From positions 95,001 to 159,000 of the forward strand of contig CAUYUJ010016357.1 of assembly GCA_963575745.1 (NCBI GenBank): a stretch of DNA of 64,000 bases, given 5' to 3'. A model generated the notes under the pieces. It was not told the origin of the DNA. It ran no database searches and saw only the letters and a program-made list of their open reading frames with translations. The number at the start of each line of letters is the position of its first letter. Position 1 is the stretch's first letter. The translations under genes and the position numbers were made by a program. This DNA is from Prorocentrum cordatum (taxonomy: Eukaryota > Sar > Dinophyceae > Prorocentrales > Prorocentraceae). This document shows positions 43,043 to 53,476 of the stretch, one piece after another.

Positions 43043-43590
43043 GGCGCCTGGCGCCCCACCTGTAGGCCCACAGGTGGGGCGTTCCCCTCCCTGTCCGTTC
43101 CCCCCCCCCCGTCCGCTCTCCCTCCCTCATGCGCCGCCATGGCGCTGGCGGACGAACGCTGTCGCCGCCCTTGGCTGCCAGCAGCTGGCACCCGCGCCAG
43201 CCCCAGGCCTAGTCTTGCCGCCCGCCGCTGGTGCCGCAACCTCGACTGGCTCCGCCCGCACCCGCTCTGGGGTTTGGCAGCCATCCAGCTATGACACTGA
43301 CCGTCACGCACCATTTTACCCAGGATATCCATCCCCGCACTGGGCCCCGCCGCCGCCTGGCCCGCTGACGCAGCAGCAGCCGCGGGCTCGCCAGCGGGGC
43401 TGGCCGCGCCGCTCGCTCGCTCGGGGAGCGATCCGTCCAACCTGGGCAGCTCGCTCCGTCCGCCCCTCTTTCGGCCGCGCCCTCCCCCCGCTCCTCCTCT
43501 TGCATGGTGGCACAATTCGCTCTAACGGCATCCCTGTTTAGGCATCCCATCGCCAGCGCAGACGTCCCCTCCCTAGCTGCCAACGCAAAA
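43043..43590. other. Non-coding stretch with a short hairpin
   Basis: GCCCCACCTGT / ACAGGTGGGGC forms a small stem at about 43051-43080. The rest is GC-rich without a recognised gene. Confidence 0.4.
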
Positions 43591-43592
43591 AA

Positions 43593-43593
<1 letters not shown>

Positions 43594-43631
<38 letters not shown>

Positions 43632-43632
43632 G
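43594..43632. repeat. (GT)n microsatellite
   Basis: A pure GT run of about 38 bp. Confidence 0.95.
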
Positions 43633-43817
43633 ATCTTGCCCAGACAGTGCTTGCACTTAAGGGTTCTCCACTGCTTTCTAACGAACTGGGCCGGTGTGCC
43701 GTTCTGGCGGCTGCGTGGCCGCCGTCGCCGCCCTGTCGACGCCTCGTCGCCGCCCGTCGTCGGGGCCTGTGCGCCGTTCAGACGGCTATGTTCGGCTCCA
43801 CGCAGGAGTGACCGTGG

Positions 43818-43967
43818 GTAAGAGTGACCTTTGGTGCGCAGCTTTTGGGGGGCCGCTGGGGGACCAAGCGCAGGCGTGCAAGACGCTACTACCGCATCGC
43901 GCTCGGCGATCGGGGGACCCCCTTTGGGCCCGCATCAGAGGTCACTCTGGCGAAAGGCCACTCTTAC
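43818..43967. mobile_element. Family L TIR element, copy L2
   Basis: 150 bp from GTAAGAGTGACCTTTGG to AAAGGCCACTCTTAC, co-linear with L1 and well conserved inside (CAGCTTTTGGGGGGCCGC, GGGCCCGCA). Confidence 0.8.
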
Positions 43968-44224
43968 GCACAGTCGCCATGTGACTGCCGTCGCCGCCCC
44001 GTCGCCGCCCCGTCGTGGCCGGTGCGGCGGTCTGGCGGCGATGTGGTCGCCGTCGTCGCTTCGCTGCCGCATCGTCGCCGCCTCGTCGTCTGGGCCCGTC
44101 TGCTGGTCTGGCGGCTATGTTGCCGCGGTGAAGCGCCCCGTCGCCGCCCGCACAGATTGCTCACCGCATAGAATGCACAGTAAGTCTATACATATACGTG
44201 TACACATATTACGCACCACGCAGC
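43968..44224. other. Non-coding CGTCGCC-rich stretch
   Basis: No recognisable gene. Confidence 0.3.
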
Positions 44225-44640
44225 TTGTACCACATATGTTGCACCACCGATCTTGTTCATCATAGACTGCACGACCCACACTGCTCCCTATAGTTTGTGC
44301 AACATAGCTTGTACAACGTCGACTGCACGGCGTTTGACTGCACACTTGTTTTTTGTACCCCAGCCTCGATTGCATGTGTTGCGCGGGATACCTTGCACCA
44401 CACAGACTGTACCACACATACAGCGCCGCATAGACTGTATCACGTATATTGTACCACGAGTATTGCACAACATATATTGCACAACGTAGATTGAACATCG
44501 CATGTTGCACAACATCGGATGCACAACCTAATTTGCACCACATCGATTGCACCACATACGTCGCTCCGCATATTGTACATCACACAGATAACACCACATG
44601 TATTGCTAGAAGCACACTGGTCGGGGTCCACGCTGGCTAG
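44225..44640. repeat. ~15-bp tandem repeat (TTGCACCACATA)
   Basis: Degenerate units such as TTGCACAACATA and CTGTACCACATA. Units are near multiples of 3, giving Cys/Thr/His-rich frames. Confidence 0.7.
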
Positions 44641-44654
44641 CACGCACACACATA

Positions 44655-44670
44655 CACACAAACATATATA

Positions 44671-44711
<41 letters not shown>

Positions 44712-44720
44712 ATAAATATA
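44655..44720. repeat. (TATG)n / (TA)n microsatellite
   Basis: A TATATGTATATG run. Confidence 0.9.
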
Positions 44721-44724
44721 GAAA

Positions 44725-44766
44725 ATACACTAGAACCACGCGCGCGCTTCGCGCGCGCTCAGGTTC
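44725..44766. repeat. CGCGCGCGCTTCGCGCGCGC hairpin, left copy
   Basis: AGAACC ... GCGCGCTTCGCGCGC ... GGTTC(C/T)AG, a ~40-bp near-palindrome. A second copy in the same orientation is at 45666-45707. Confidence 0.65.
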
Positions 44767-44799
44767 CAGCAAGCTCCAGTTGTAGTCTGAAGTGTTCGG

Positions 44800-45460
44800 C
44801 ATCGGAGAACATATATTGTCACAAGGATCGTGCCCCTCAGGGAGCTCCACCTGCGGCCCCTCTGACAGGCTCGGCTGAGGGTCCCCCCGCCCATGCTTGC
44901 ACACCCGTCACAGGCATCGCGTCCCACAGGGAGGTCCACTAAATTACATCCCCAGAGACGAGGTTCGCACAATGGTACGCCCCTCACTCGGGCCGTGCCC
45001 CGCAATTAAATGCATTTGCGGCACCAGAGGGAGGCTTAATAACATCGCCCCGCTCACTTCGGCACACCTCTCACACGGATCGTGGCCCGCAACGACATCC
45101 ACGGACGGCCCCAAAGACAAGGTTCGCATCCCGCCATCCCGCTTACTTCGGCACACCTCGCACACGGATCGTGATCGTGACCCACAGGGATCTCCACCCA
45201 CGGCCCCAGAGGCAAGGTTCGCACTGCGCCCCCCCCCAAGCCATTGCGGCAAACCCCATCACGTGCCTCGTGCCCGCAAGGAATACCACCTCAAGGCCCG
45301 GAAGATTCGTACAACGCCCCCCCCGTCGATGTCGGCACAACTGTCACGCGAATCAGGCCCATTTCGGAACATGCCTGGCACGGGGCGTGCCCGGAGGAGG
45401 TCCACCTGCGGCCTCAGTGGGCGTGTTCGCGCGGCCCTTCACGCGGATCGTGCCCCACAA
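44800..45460. repeat. ~88-bp tandem repeat, locus 4 (diverged)
   Basis: Units with CGGATCGTG(C/G)CCC, GGGAGCTCCACC and TTCGGCACACCTC. More diverged than the other three loci. Confidence 0.65.
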
Positions 45461-45665
45461 GGAGTTCAGAGAGGGGCGACGGATTGTAGTTGTTTTTCTT
45501 ACCTGTTCCACAGATCCAAAATTTGTTCTGGCTCCCTTTCAAAGGAAATCCTTTCGTGGGCGATTTACACATTGATTGCTAGTGTGTGAATCACACATAG
45601 AATCTGCTATGCGGCTTTTCAATAGCATTCCTATTGTGGGCGGTTTACACATCGATTTCTATGGA

Positions 45666-45707
45666 ACCATCGCGCGCGCTTCACGCGCGCTCAGGTTCTA
45701 GCCCAGG
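45666..45707. repeat. CGCGCGCTTCACGCGCGC hairpin, right copy
   Basis: The partner of 44725-44766. The pair brackets the ~88-bp array and a duplicated GGGCG(A/G)TTTACACAT block at 45560/45640. Confidence 0.65.
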
Positions 45708-45779
45708 CCAGGGGGGCGCTGGAAGATCTTGGACAGCGCTATCAAGCACAGGCGCGTGACATAGTCGTGCCTCCTGAAG

Positions 45780-46320
45780 GCCTCTTGGGAACCTCTTGGA
45801 TCAAGACCAAGAAGCCTCCACGACGACCAAGATGGATTCCAAGGCGGCCCTGAAGCGTTCCAAGAGGGCCCCAAGACGGCCCAGAGGGGCCCCCAAGATG
45901 GCTTCCGACGGGCCAGGAACGCCCTGAGTCTGCCAAAGAGGCCCCCAGGAGGCCCCCAAAGGCCCCCAAGAGGCCCAAGGATACCCCCAAGAGGCCTCCA
46001 AAAGGCCCCCAGGAAGCTCCCAGGGCCCTATTGGGGGTCCTCTTGGGGCTCTCTTGGGGGTCCTCTTGGGGCATCTTGGTGGTCCTCTTGGGGCCCTCTT
46101 TGTGGTCCTCTTGGGGCCCTCCCTCTTGGGGGTCATCTTGGGGCCTCGTGGGGTCCTCGTCGGGCCTCTTGGGGGTCCTCTTCGGGCCCTCTTGTAGGTC
46201 CTCTTGGGGCCTCTTGGGGGTCCTCTTGGGGCCCTCTTTGTGGTCCTCGTGGGGCCCTCTTGGGGGTCATCTTGGGGCCTCCTCTTCGGGCCTCTTGGGT
46301 ATCCTCTTGGGGCCCTCTTG
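45780..46320. repeat. Palindromic CCCCAAGAGGCC / CCTCTTGGGG minisatellite
   Basis: Left of about 46025 the units read CCAAGAGGCC. Right of it they read CCTCTTGGGG, so the array folds on itself. Confidence 0.7.
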
Positions 46321-46361
46321 CCTGCTATCTGGCTGGCTTCTATCTGGAACGCACCCTTATT

Positions 46362-46500
46362 GCCCCACTTGCACCGCCCGCCCGCCCGCCGTTGCGGAAA
46401 CGAGGAGGCCCACTTGCTCCGGCCCACCTGCCCCACTTGCCCCGCTTGCCCCACTTGGGCAAGTGGAGCAAGTGGGGCAAATGGGGCAAGTGGGGCGCAT
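46362..46500. repeat. (CCCACTTG)n / (CAAGTGGGG)n palindromic array
   Basis: CCCACTTGCCCC units left of about 46457 and GGGGCAAGTGG units right of it, centred on CACTTGGGCAAGTG. Confidence 0.75.
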
Positions 46501-46529
46501 TTCAAATAGCGTCACAGCGCTGCGTGTGC

Positions 46530-47612
46530 AATCTAAAAACACGTGGTACCAGCTCTGGGCAACCAGGTTAGATACACCCCTGGATGGCCTGGACACGTTA
46601 AAGCGCGTGGTGCCAGCTCGGGACAAAAATGTTAGATACCCCCCTGGGTGGCCTGGACACGTAACAAAAGGGTGCCAGCTCTGGGCAACCATGTCAGATA
46701 CAACCGTGGGTGGCCTGGACACGTTAAAACACATGGTCCTTGCTCGGGGCAACCATGTTAGATGCCCGCCTGGGTGGCCAGGACATGTAAAAACACGTGG
46801 TGCCAGCTCGGAACAATCATGTTAGATACACCCCTGAGTGGCCTGGACACTTTAAAACACGTGGTCCTTGCTCGGGGCAATCATGTCAGATACCTCGCTG
46901 GGTGGCCTGGACACGTAAAAACACTTGGTTCCAGCTCGGGACAGCCATGTTGGATACCCCCCTGCGTGGCCTGGATACGCTGAATTCGCGACCCCGCTCC
47001 ACACGCCGCAATGTCCTCCCAGGAGAGGCCCCCAAAGCGCCACCCACTGCCCAGAGCAAGAAGACATAACTTTTCTGCATTGGAGTATGTGTTCGGGTAA
47101 CGCTTTTCGGCCCCCCCTGCGATTCCCGATAATTCGGCGTTGGGCGCGACGCCATGTTGGATATCCCCCCTGGGCGGCCTGGACACGTAAAAACACGTGG
47201 CTCCAGTTCGGGACAGTCATATTAGATACCCCCCTTGGTGGCCTGGACACGTAAAAACATGAGGTGACAGCATAGGACCACCATGTTAGACACCTCCCCG
47301 GGTGGCCCGGACACTTGACAACACGCGGTTCCAGCGCAGGACCACCGTGTTAGATACCCCTCCTGGATGGCCTGAACATGTAAAACACACATGGCTCCAG
47401 CTTGGAACCACCATGTTAGATACTTCCCCGGGTGGCCTGGACACGTGAAAGCATGTGATTCCAGCTCGGGACCACCATGTTAGATACCCCCCTGATGGCC
47501 TGCACACGTAAAAACTCACGCTTCCAGCCCACCCAGGGGTGATCTCCAACATGCGGTCGTCTGGGGCGCCAGCGACGGACAACCATGTTGGATACCCCCC
47601 TGGCCGACCTGG
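46530..47612. repeat. ~63-bp tandem repeat, about 17 units
   Basis: The unit is GGCCTGGACACGTAAAAACA, then CGTGGTGCCAGCTCGGGACA, then ACCATGTTAGATACCCCCCTGGGT. Spacing measured at 62-64 bp. One ~150-bp unrelated insert lies at about 46982-47140. Confidence 0.85.
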
Positions 47613-47614
47613 GC

Positions 47615-47775
47615 ACGTGAAAACAAGCATTTCGCTTGAGACATCCTCTGAACTGTGGCCTCCCACGAGGCCCCCGCTTGAGACATTCCCCAACTCTGCA
47701 AAACCAGCGTTTCGCTTGAGACATCCTCACCAACATTTGAAAAACACGCATTTCGCTAAGGACATCCTCCATTCT
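47615..47775. repeat. AAGCGTTTCGCTTGAGACATCCTC repeat, locus 2
   Basis: Four units directly after the ~63-bp array, matching 35.22-35.36 kb. Confidence 0.65.
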
Positions 47776-47884
47776 TCCACGCCGAATGGGACCTTACCTT
47801 GTTATCTATCGCAGATAATTCCGCCGACCCTCTTCCCGTCGGGTCCGGGGGGGAACAGCTAAAAGAGAACCCTGGGCCCACGCC

Positions 47885-47945
47885 GCTTCTGGGAACAGAG
47901 CACAGCCGAAGTCCAGCAAGTCAGCGTTTAGGTCCAGCCCCGGGG
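47885..47945. mobile_element. Family M right-end remnant
   Basis: ACAGCCGAAGTCCAGCAAG and CAGCGTTTAGGTCCAGCCC, as at 12.7 and 31.3 kb. Confidence 0.5.
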
Positions 47946-48064
47946 CCTGGCGAGGGGCCCCCGCAGGCCGGCGGTGGCCAGAAGCCTCCCAGCGTGGCTC
48001 TCCACAGCGCCAGGGGCCGGGGCTGGAGGCCTCGGGCCACCCTGGCGCGCAATCCCGATTCTCG

Positions 48065-48240
48065 GCGCCCTCCTCCTCCTCCTCCTCCTCCTCCTTCTCG
48101 GCGCTCCTCCTCCTCCTCCTCCTCCTCCTTCTCCTCCTCCTCCCCCTCCTCCTCCTCCTCCTCGCCCTCCTCCTCCTCCTCTCCTCCCTCCTCCTCCTCC
48201 TCCTCCTCCTCCTCCTCCTCCTCCTCCTCCTCCTCCTCCC
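48065..48240. repeat. (TCC)n microsatellite
   Basis: Long interrupted TCC run. Poly-Ser, poly-Pro and poly-Arg frames are spurious. Confidence 0.95.
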
Positions 48241-48419
48241 CATCGCCCCCTCCAGAAAAGCAGAAAATCCACCCTCACAACAATCACCCCGACACGCGAA
48301 GCCGACGCACCCAAAGACGGGATCGAACAGGGCAAGGCTGCTTAGGAGATGCCCAAGGCCGTTCCGCAAACGACGATTATCGGGCCTGGGTGTTCTCTCC
48401 TCCCTCGACACTGGCACTG

Positions 48420-48842
48420 ATGCCGCAAACCTTTCAGGCCTTCCTCGCACTCTTCGCGGTGCTCGTGCTGGCCTCGCCGGCGAAGAACTGCTCCGCAGGG
48501 CTGGCGGCAACAGGGCATCCTCTCCCCGGGGCGCGCCTTCCGGGCTCTCGGCCGCCCTGTCCATGGCGCCCTCTATCTCCGTCCTCGCCTCGTCCACGGG
48601 TCCAGGTCCTCGGCCGCTGGCGTTGCGGGCCAGGGCTCGCACGCATGCGCGCGAGCCTTGCCCCCGTGCGCGAAGCGAGCCGTCAGTGGTCAGGGCCGGC
48701 TCAACTGACGCGCCGCGAACAAACCACAGGAGAACACACGACGAGCGACCTCAAAAACACACCACGGGCGATCTGGCATTGTCCTCAAGCACCAGAGGCC
48801 CTCGCGGAACTTAGGTTTGGGAGCTCTGGTCGCGGTTTCTGA
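48420..48842 (+). CDS. Weak candidate: short ORF with signal-peptide-like start
   Basis: A 140-codon frame from an in-frame ATG reads MPQTFQAFLALFAVLVLASPA, then KNCSAGL. This has a short polar start, a ~12-residue hydrophobic core and small residues at a possible cleavage site. The rest is Pro/Arg/Gly-rich and unrecognised. The same frame is open upstream into the TCC run, so openness alone is weak evidence. If real, only the first part may be an exon. The reverse strand is also open. Confidence 0.15.
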   Translation: MPQTFQAFLALFAVLVLASPAKNCSAGLAATGHPLPGARLPGSRPPCPWRPLSPSSPRPRVQVLGRWRCGPGLARMRASLAPVREASRQWSGPAQLTRREQTTGEHTTSDLKNTPRAIWHCPQAPEALAELRFGSSGRGF

Positions 48843-49130
48843 CATCGCCGCAACTTTTCCATGACGTTGGGCGTCGGGGACACATTCCCCATCTCGCTCT
48901 CCCTCTTCCTCCGGCTCCATCCTTCTCAGCGGGCCCGCCACGTGGTAAAGCTGGGCGTAGTTTGTGTGGACTTGGGGGGAGGCTGGGGATCGTTGCGAAA
49001 CTATGAAAAGTCCTGTGGCGACACCCGAATGATGTTTAACAGCAGTTCCTTTGAAACGGATCGGAGCAGACAATAGCGGGCAACAGGGGATTTCCGAGCA
49101 AGCAAGCGCCTGCTTTTTTTATGTTCTGCG
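48843..49130. other. Non-coding stretch
   Basis: Nothing recognised. Confidence 0.3.
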
Positions 49131-49132
49131 AT

Positions 49133-49545
49133 AGCGGCAGTCACCGGCCCCGCCACCCCCCAAGTGACGTTGCGTTCCGCGCCAGCGGCGCTGGAGAATG
49201 CTCAGGAATGACCGAGGCCAAATAGGAGCAGCAGGTAGGTGGCGATCTGCACCACAGCGCCTGTGTACACCAGAGCTCACGTGTGCCACAGCGCGTGTAC
49301 GTACACCACAGCGTCTGTGTACACTGCAGCAGCCGCGTGCAACGCAGCGCCAGTGTACACCACAGTGTTCGGGTGCACCACAGCGAATGTGTACACCGCA
49401 GCAACCGTCTGCAACACACCGCACGTGTACACCAGTGCTGGCGAGCTCCGCAGCGCCTGAGCACGCCACAGCGCCTGTGTACACCATAGCATCCGCGTGC
49501 AACACAGCGCTGGTGTACACCACGGTGCCTGCGTGCACAGGGTGG
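49133..49545 (+). repeat. Left arm of a ~1.7-kb inverted repeat (family P)
   Basis: The outer part (GTCACCGGCCCCGCC ... GGCGATCTGCACCACAG) and the inner ~18-bp repeat array (GCGCCTGTGTACACCACA) are inverted copies of 50510-50860. Confidence 0.75.
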
Positions 49546-50509
49546 GTAGAAAGAGCACGTCGGTGAGGATCTGCTGCGGACAACTAAATACCACGCAAAA
49601 AGGAAATGCTGATAATTGAATGCGATTTTCTTCCCTCCTCGCGGGTGGACGTGGGAGGACACGGGGGGACGTGAGAGGTGGGGCTCGGGAGGACGTGGGT
49701 GGACGTGGGAGGTGAGGGGGGGAAGTGGGGAGAGGTGGGAGGACTCGGGGGACGTGCGAAGGAGGTAGGGGAAGATGGGACGAGTTTGGAGGAGGTGACC
49801 GAGGAGCTGGGAGGACGTGTGAGGAGGTGTGGGGTGGATGGGGGTGGGATGATGTGGATGATGTGCGACTAGCTGGGAGGACGTGGGGGAAGGTGGGAGG
49901 TGGGGGGGGGGAGGGGATGGCCGTCGAGACGCAGAAAGCCTCGAACCTCGAGCATCGAGATTCGAGGATCAACCTCGGCGTGAACCAGAAAACACAATAC
50001 GTCCGATCGAGCGCCCTCAGACGTCTCGTCCCGCTTGCAGGAAAAAAGGCGCGACTCATGCATGCACGGAGAAAGAACATCTGGTAAACACCCAGTCGGA
50101 TCTTCAACACACCCCTCAAACCTCAAGAGCATTGCTACACGGGTGTGTGCACGTATGACAAATACTCAGCCCGAAATTAATCAGAGAAAACCTGCCGCGC
50201 GCATTGTGCAATTCACGCTCAAAGCTGGCGTTGAAACGATCCTGGGAAAATGGTCGATTGAATCAGTCCACTTGGTTCTCGGACGGCCAACTCTGCGGGA
50301 GCCTTCTGGGCGCAGATGGGAGGCGTGTGGATGATGCTGGAGGACTCGGGAGGACTCGTAGATTCCAGAGTCGTGCCGTTTTCAATAAGGATTCCTTTCC
50401 AAAGTCTACATGCAACAACTCAATTTGTTCTGTGAAATTCACAAGAGCTCCATTTGTCACGAGGATTTCTTCAAGCATTCTATAAACAACAATGGTGTTT
50501 GGTTGCCGA
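49546..50509. other. Spacer between the family P arms
   Basis: It contains a GGTGGGAGGACGTGGG-type minisatellite (about 49645-49915) and ~590 bp without a recognised gene. No transposase-like ORF was seen. Confidence 0.5.
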
Positions 50510-50860
50510 CGACTTCTGTGGTGCACGCAGGCACTGTGTTGTACACTGGTGCTGTGTTGCGCACGGCTGATGTGGTGTACACAGGCGCTGTGATGTACAC
50601 GAGCGCTGTGGTGCACGCAATCACTGTGGTGCACACACTGGCGCTGTGTTGCACGCGGCAGCTGTGGTTTGTATAGGCGCTGTGGTGTCTATAGGCGCTG
50701 TGGTGCACGCAAGCACTGTGGTGTTCCCAAGCCCTGTGGTGCAGATCGACACCTACGTGCTGCTGCCACCCGTCCTCGGTCGTTCCTAAGCATTTACAAA
50801 CGCCGCCGGCGCGAAACGCGACGTCACCGGCCCCCTTTCCCCCCTGCGGTGACGGCCGTC
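50510..50860 (-). repeat. Right arm of the family P inverted repeat
   Basis: An array of CTGTGGTGTACACAGGCG-type units, then CTGTGGTGCAGATCGACACC and GACGTCACCGGCCCCC, the inverse of the left arm's order. Confidence 0.75.
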
Positions 50861-52101
50861 ATCGCCCTGGAATTTAGAAACAGGCTCCAAACAGCGAAGC
50901 GTGCAAGCAGACATGTGAGTATTCGAAGCAAGCATACGGGCATGCAGGCGCACACGTGTGAACAAATAATCATGCACATCAACAACGAATGGCACATCCA
51001 CGCACGAACTTCAACAAACAAGCGCAAATAACCATTGACGGAACCGAGCGGCTCGCAAGCGCGCACGTCTTTGAGTAACGAAACAAGTCAGCAAGCACGC
51101 GCGCCATCAAGCGATCAAACGCGCAATAATGTAATCTGATCTGAAATCAGCACATAAAACGCGCAAAGGCGGTTAACCCTGGGAAACAATTATCGACCTC
51201 GCCGGCGTTATCCGAAGCACAGCGCTAGCACCACGACAAATTAATCAATTGCACAACGCGGGGGGAACCCGATGGTGAACTCCCATGGTGGACTCCTATG
51301 GGGGAGTCCCATGGTGGAGTCCTACTGGGATCCAATCCTGCTGGGATCCTCTCTGAAACCTATGAAACACCGATTGGAATCCGATTGGGATATCACTGGA
51401 TATATGTTTGAACCCTCTGAGGTTCTCGCTGGAATCCGATTGGGTCTTGTTGGAATATTATTCGGAGTTTGGTGGGATCTCGTAGGGTCCAGGGTCGGGA
51501 TATAACTTCCGCGGGCGAGAAGAAATATAGTTTCACCGAAACGGGGGGGGGTCTATAACTGTTTCCCATGGTTCTCCGCAGTAGCACATTGGGATATCAA
51601 TAGCATCCCGCGAGAAAAGAAACTGATAGTGACAATGAACACGAATAGTGACTGGCGAGATGGGTAGGGTAGTAATCATGCGGACATCACTTCTGAACGC
51701 GGAGGACAAAATGGCTCCCATAATAATCATCCAGCCACGGCGAACAATTTAGCTGGCGTCGGGGCCGCGGAAATCGGCACAACCAGCCCAGCCAGGGGCC
51801 CACAGCTGCCATTTTGCTCTCTCGAGCTCCTCGTGCAACGTCGTTCTCACCATACTTGGCATGAGGGAGAGGGGTCCTGGTGGAAGCGGGCCATGGTCCC
51901 CGCGGCTTGCCCCAAGGCCAATCTCTGATCTCGAGTGGTTATCTTACGGCCCGAGGGCCCGTGGAGGGCTCTGGGCTCTGGGGGCCCACAGACTACGACA
52001 GTTCACAGAGCCCCTTTCCTCGCTGACCTCTTTCCTTCACGCTGCCCGATTCTCTTCGTCGCCTTCCGTCTGCAACTCAAGAACTCAACGAAGCCATTCC
52101 T
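50861..52101. other. Non-coding stretch with a short minisatellite
   Basis: CCCATGGTGGA / TGGGATCC(T/G) units at about 51270-51480. No gene was recognised. Confidence 0.35.
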
Positions 52102-52318
52102 AGAGGCCTCTCAGAGGGGTCCAAGCAGGTGGGAGGCAGGATCGCGCCGCATCACCGATACGTCGGCGATGTATCGGCGATGCACCAGCGATGCATCGTC
52201 GACGTCGGCGATGCATAGGCGACGTCGACGTGAAGCCAATCGGCCTCCGCATCGAGCCGCATCGGCGATGCGGCGCGATCCTCCGACCCCATCTCCTACG
52301 ACCCCATCTGGGAGGCCA
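52102..52318. mobile_element. Family B foldback element, copy B7
   Basis: AGAGGCCTCTCAGAGGGGTCC to GACCCCATCTGGGAGGCC, inverted ends, GATGCATCGTCGACG core. A8 starts 15 bp later. Confidence 0.7.
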
Positions 52319-52332
52319 AGAATTACCTGCTC

Positions 52333-53114
52333 TTGTGTCGGGCGTGTCCCCCTACAGGGAGACCTTCGACGAAACATTAAAAGTACCCCAAAATTATCCC
52401 AGTGCGACCCTACCTAGGAGTGGGAACCCGTAGGAAAGCAGCATTAGTAGTAACAGTAACGCTAAGCTAAAGCTAAGCTAAAGCTAAGCTAAAGCTAAGC
52501 CACAGCTAAGCTGAAGCTAAGCTAAAGCTAAGCTGAAGCTAAGCTAAAGTTAAGCTAAAGCTAAGCTAAAGCTAAGCTAAAGCTAAGCCACAGCTAAGCT
52601 GAAGCTACGCTAAAGCTAAGCTAAAGCTAAGCTAAAGCTAAGCTAAAGCTAAGCTAAAGCTAAGCTAACGCTAAGCTACAGCTAAGCTCAAACTAAGCTA
52701 AAGCTAAGCTACAGCTAAGCTAAAGCTAAGCTAAACGCTAAGCGAAAAGCTAAGCGAAACGCTAAGCGAAACGCTAAGCTAAAGCTAAGCTACAGCTAAG
52801 CTAAAGCTAAGCTAAGCTAAAGCTAAAGCTAAAGCTAAAGCTAAAGCTCCCAGGGGACTGGGGAGAACCGCGGGGCGGGGACTGGGGGAACCGCCCGGGG
52901 CGCTTTCCACTGCCCGGCCCCTTTAAGCTAGAGAGTAAGAACCCTTCTAGGCAGAGCCTAGGTAGGGAATTACCCCGCGAATGTAAAAAGACACTCCAAA
53001 AATAGTCCCCAGACTATTTTTAGACTGCTGTTTGATTATGTTTGGGGTATTCTCTATTTTTCGTAGAAAAAAATCCCCCCCCTGTAGGGGGACAGGCCCT
53101 GCCACTCCCGACAC
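52333..53114. mobile_element. Family A element A8, interrupted by an 11-bp satellite
   Basis: The left end TTGTGTCGGGCGTGTCCCCC and right end GGGGGACAGGCCCTGCC...CCCGACAC (in parts) plus the family interior on the right (GTTTGGGGTATTCTCTATTTTTCG, in parts). The flanking octamers ACCTGCTC and ACCTGCGT agree at 6 of 8. The GCTAAGCTAAA array sits inside. Confidence 0.65.
52445..52852. repeat. GCTAAGCTAAA 11-bp satellite
   Basis: About 35 units, ending in a short GCTAAA hexamer run. Few frames stay open. Confidence 0.95.
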
Positions 53115-53252
53115 ACCTGCGTGCCCGCCACTCGGCGCCCCTCGCGGAAGCATATCTCTGAACGCTCGCGCCGCCGAGGCAGCGCCCGAGCAAGGGCGAG
53201 GGCTCGCGACGCCGTCCTCGTCCCCAGACGCGTGTGCCGAGGGATCGGCCCA

Positions 53253-53476
53253 GAGGATTGACAGAACACCCTCCAGCAAGTCGCCCTCTAGAGAAATCTG
53301 CTGGGGCACTTCACGGGTGCGCGCGGCAACGCATTCCGAGTACACCTGGGCGAAATCACTGGCCGACGTCCACAACTTTTCGTCGGCGGCGAGGCAGAGG
53401 CAATCCGCTCCAGCGTGTGGCTAATCTAGGGGAACAAAAAATGGCATAAACATAAAATCTCAGAGGTCCGCGCGGA
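53253..53476 (-). repeat. 224-bp direct repeat, copy 1, with exon-like 56-codon frame
   Basis: Identical to 55877-56100 except for two visible substitutions. On the minus strand, 53253-53420 follows an AG and reads 56 open codons (PHAGADCLCL, ..., EKLWTSASDF, ..., QQISLEGDLLEGVLSIL). No family was recognised. The frame continues past the repeat end here, but into different sequence in copy 2. Confidence 0.75.

Noticed and set aside
40861-43515. 884-codon reverse ORF rich in His and Thr
   Set aside because: It is the GT/TG microsatellite read in a stop-free frame, fused to a family B core. No domain, and other frames are equally open.
52445-52852. Telomere-like repeat
   Set aside because: The GCTAAGCTAAA unit is not a TTTAGGG-type telomere repeat and lies inside a family A element.
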